A DNA stretch of 64,000 nt, from positions 17,798,025-17,862,024 of the forward strand of contig CM044959.1 in the NCBI GenBank assembly GCA_024516035.1, in the 5' to 3' direction. Shown here one piece after another: positions 61,745 to 64,000 of the stretch. The DNA is from Bactericera cockerelli. Taxonomy: Eukaryota; Arthropoda; Insecta; Hemiptera; Triozidae. A program made the position numbers and the translations under genes. Each line of letters opens with the position of its first letter. The first letter of the stretch is position 1. A model generated the notes under the pieces. The model saw only the letters and a program-made list of their open reading frames with translations, ran no database searches and was not told the DNA's origin.

Positions 61745-63580
61745 AAAAAAATATTGAACTGTGTTGCAGTTTTCACTTCTAATAGAAACTCAGAAGAAGA
61801 AAATAATACATAATATTGAACCTTATGCATACTCCCCATCCACAAAATCCACATCATGCCATTGGAATAATTACCATAACATACCTACGTATAAGTACCT
61901 ATTATTGTAATGTTGTGACAGCAAAAAATAGACTAGGTAAATAATATTCATGTATAATAGCAACCCCCACTTCCTCTTAAGTTTCTACGATTGTTTAATG
62001 TTTCAATTATTAATGGGAAACGACATAATTTAAATATACATTTCATAGTATGTAGTAGGTAACTACATACAACCTACATAATATATTATTACCTAATCAA
62101 AATTAAAATGGGCGGAGACGTACCTATCCCTTCTCCAGTCTAAATTCTACAGCTTAACCATATTAGTGTATCTTTACATTCTACATTTTAAACATTTTTC
62201 CTTTTTATGCATAATTTAGTGAAATTATAAAAATAAACATAATTAATTATTGTATTACATTAAAAGGTATATCATTAAAAGAATTCTAATAATTCATGAT
62301 ATCTTGTGAGTAGAAGAAGTGTATTTTTAGTCTGTGAGCTCAATGATCAATATACTTGTATTTTGATATCTTCTATGGATTAGCCTTTAAACATTTGGAT
62401 CATTCTGTACAGATATGAAAGATTCTGTCAACCGAATTTTTGATCTTTTGGTTGAGGCATCAGGGGACACTTTAGACAAAAACTATTTTATTCTATACGT
62501 TTGTCCATGGCTATACAAAGATGTAATACCGCCTGTAATACCTACCTGTGTTTAAATATTTTTTTGATTTTTCGTTTCAAGGGGAATAGAGACTCGAATT
62601 TGTAAAACTGATGATTTTATTAATGATTCAGCACTTCTATCGTACTCCTCTGATATCTTTCTAGCATCAATTTACTTACACAAGAAATTTACATGCATGA
62701 ATAAGCTACGCTAACCAAATTTTCCTGAAAATATGTTAGTTTTTAGTAATGACGAGGCTCCCTTCTGCACTTTAATGAAATTCATAAATTCGCAAACTGA
62801 CAGTGGTAATTAGGAAGTTGATTTGCATAATTATGGACGCGCTTCCATTTTTATGTTAATGTCTACAGCATTTTTTTATACAGAATATTGTAAGTCTAAA
62901 TTCATACTAAGTATCTAAACTTTGGTCAGTGAAGTAGAATATTGTGTTATCTAATAATTTACTAAGCAATCGTACGAAACATACCTAATTATTTTCAAAA
63001 AATTCAACACAGGACCTAAGCAAGTAATACATAGACATGAATATGAGTAAATGCATATAATGATAGACTCTGTTATATTTTCTGAACCCCACAAGTGTAT
63101 CTTAATTTTTGCGTAATTATTTCTGTAGGAGATACATACTTATAAAATATATATTAGGTGTATACATTAATAAGTAGGCAGTATATCTAAGCTGCACACC
63201 TCTACCTATCTGACTTTGCATTGTAATATGCATGAAAGTCATGCTTTTAATACGATATGACGTATTACATGCTTGCATAAATACCTTAAAGGTACATGCT
63301 TTAGTATAAGAACTATAAGAAGAACGTAAATTAAGTAATTTTAAACCCAGAAACATACTTGCGAATGAATATACAATTGCAGATAATGACTTTATTAAAA
63401 GTTTTATACTGGGTGACAGTGAAGTGGGTGATACATTACCTTTTACAACTCTATTATGGTGTGGCTAGATTAATCACAAACATGTAAAAAAACTTATTGT
63501 AAAAAAAAAATACCCACTGACGATTCAACACTGGACATATACCTACATATGTAGGTGACGATCATCAAGGGTTGGGTACT
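61745..63580. other. AT-rich stretch with nothing recognised
   Basis: No repeat family shared with the rest of the window and no supported frame. Confidence 0.4.
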
Positions 63581-63582
63581 TG

Positions 63583-63775
63583 GGTGGAAGAGATTGCCAT
63601 GGGCAATAACCCCGCCCTTTAGTTAGGACATTCATCTGTATATATTTTATTCATGTTACTTATGTAGTTTATCTTTTTTTTTTATTGTTTATTTTGTTGT
63701 AAATTTTATATTTTAATTTTCATCACTACCTGTTTATACATATCTAATGTCCTTTTAATGAAGAGTTAAATAATA
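63583..63775 (+). repeat. (AAT)n-tailed retroposon
   Basis: Full copy from GGTGGAAGAGATTGCC to GAAGAGTTAAATAATAATC, 45 bp before a 5S SINE. Confidence 0.8.
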
Positions 63776-63819
63776 ATCACACACACAAAACTACTATCAC
63801 AAAACAAGGTGCCTGATTA

Positions 63820-64000
63820 GCCAGCGTCGATGGCATGTTGAATACACCGGTTCCCTTCAGAACACCGAAGTTAAGCGACATCCAGCGAGATTAAGACTTG
63901 GATGGGTGACCATTCAAATTCTAATTCTCGTGACGCTGGCTCTTCCCGGCCCCACTCAGGCTGGGTGAGGTCAATGTGAGTAGCAGGTTTGTGAGTTTCC
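63820..64000 (+). repeat. 5S-rRNA-derived SINE, full head, cut by the window end
   Basis: Positions 63820-63940 (121 nt) have the length and layout of 5S rRNA: GCC...GGC ends, GTTGAATACACCGGTT, an A-box region ACCGAAGTTAAGCGACATC and a C-box region TTGGATGGGTGACC. A tail begins at 63941 (CCCCACTCAGGCTGGGTGAG). The window ends inside the tail. Confidence 0.85.

Noticed and set aside
63820..63940. Functional 5S rRNA gene
   Set aside because: The length fits, but the 3' end continues into the SINE tail with no T-run terminator, and other copies have deleted heads and A tails.
1..64000. CRISPR array, operon or prophage-like system
   Set aside because: Introns, SINEs and eukaryotic gene families show this is nuclear DNA. 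The tandem repeats have no unique spacers.

Overview
The window looks like nuclear DNA of an arthropod, most likely an insect. It is AT-rich, its genes are split by GT-AG introns, and much of the intergenic and intron sequence consists of short retroposons and DNA-transposon relics. Some repeats and the base composition made me think of a hemipteran such as a planthopper, but that is only an impression. There are no bacterial operons, CRISPR arrays or viral genes.

Three protein genes can be reconstructed, all on the minus strand in the first 20 kb. From right to left they are: (1) a CDK2AP/DOC-1 family gene (18833-19252, exon probably opening at 19300); (2) a complete six-exon DPH7/WDR85 gene for diphthine methyl ester hydrolase (7892-14464, 387 codons plus stop, all junctions in phase); (3) an MDP1-like HAD-phosphatase gene with an N-terminal signal-like segment (exons from 6534 to about 571, probably continuing off the left edge). 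They have unrelated roles (chromatin/cell cycle, diphthamide synthesis, a putative secretory-pathway HAD protein) and share no evident regulation.

From about 20 kb to the right end I find no gene I can name. Three isolated exon-like segments (34790-34870 plus, 43491-43546 minus, 48067-48186 minus) and a GC-rich promoter-like patch with a perfect CRE (32890-33100) are the only hints of coding or regulatory content.

The rest is a repeat landscape with clear nested insertions: several tRNA-headed SINE families; a SINE with a 121-nt 5S-rRNA-like head (63820-63940) whose 3' tail also occurs behind a tRNA-like head; a (AAT)n-tailed retroposon family; a roughly 125-bp PIF/Harbinger-like MITE family with TTA/TAA target duplications; one hAT-type MITE with a perfect 8-bp duplication; one 218-bp mini-Helitron; an internally deleted mariner inside a 5S SINE; a 1.84-kb element with 394-bp terminal inverted repeats; and minisatellites with periods of about 57, 61, 108 and 136 bp.
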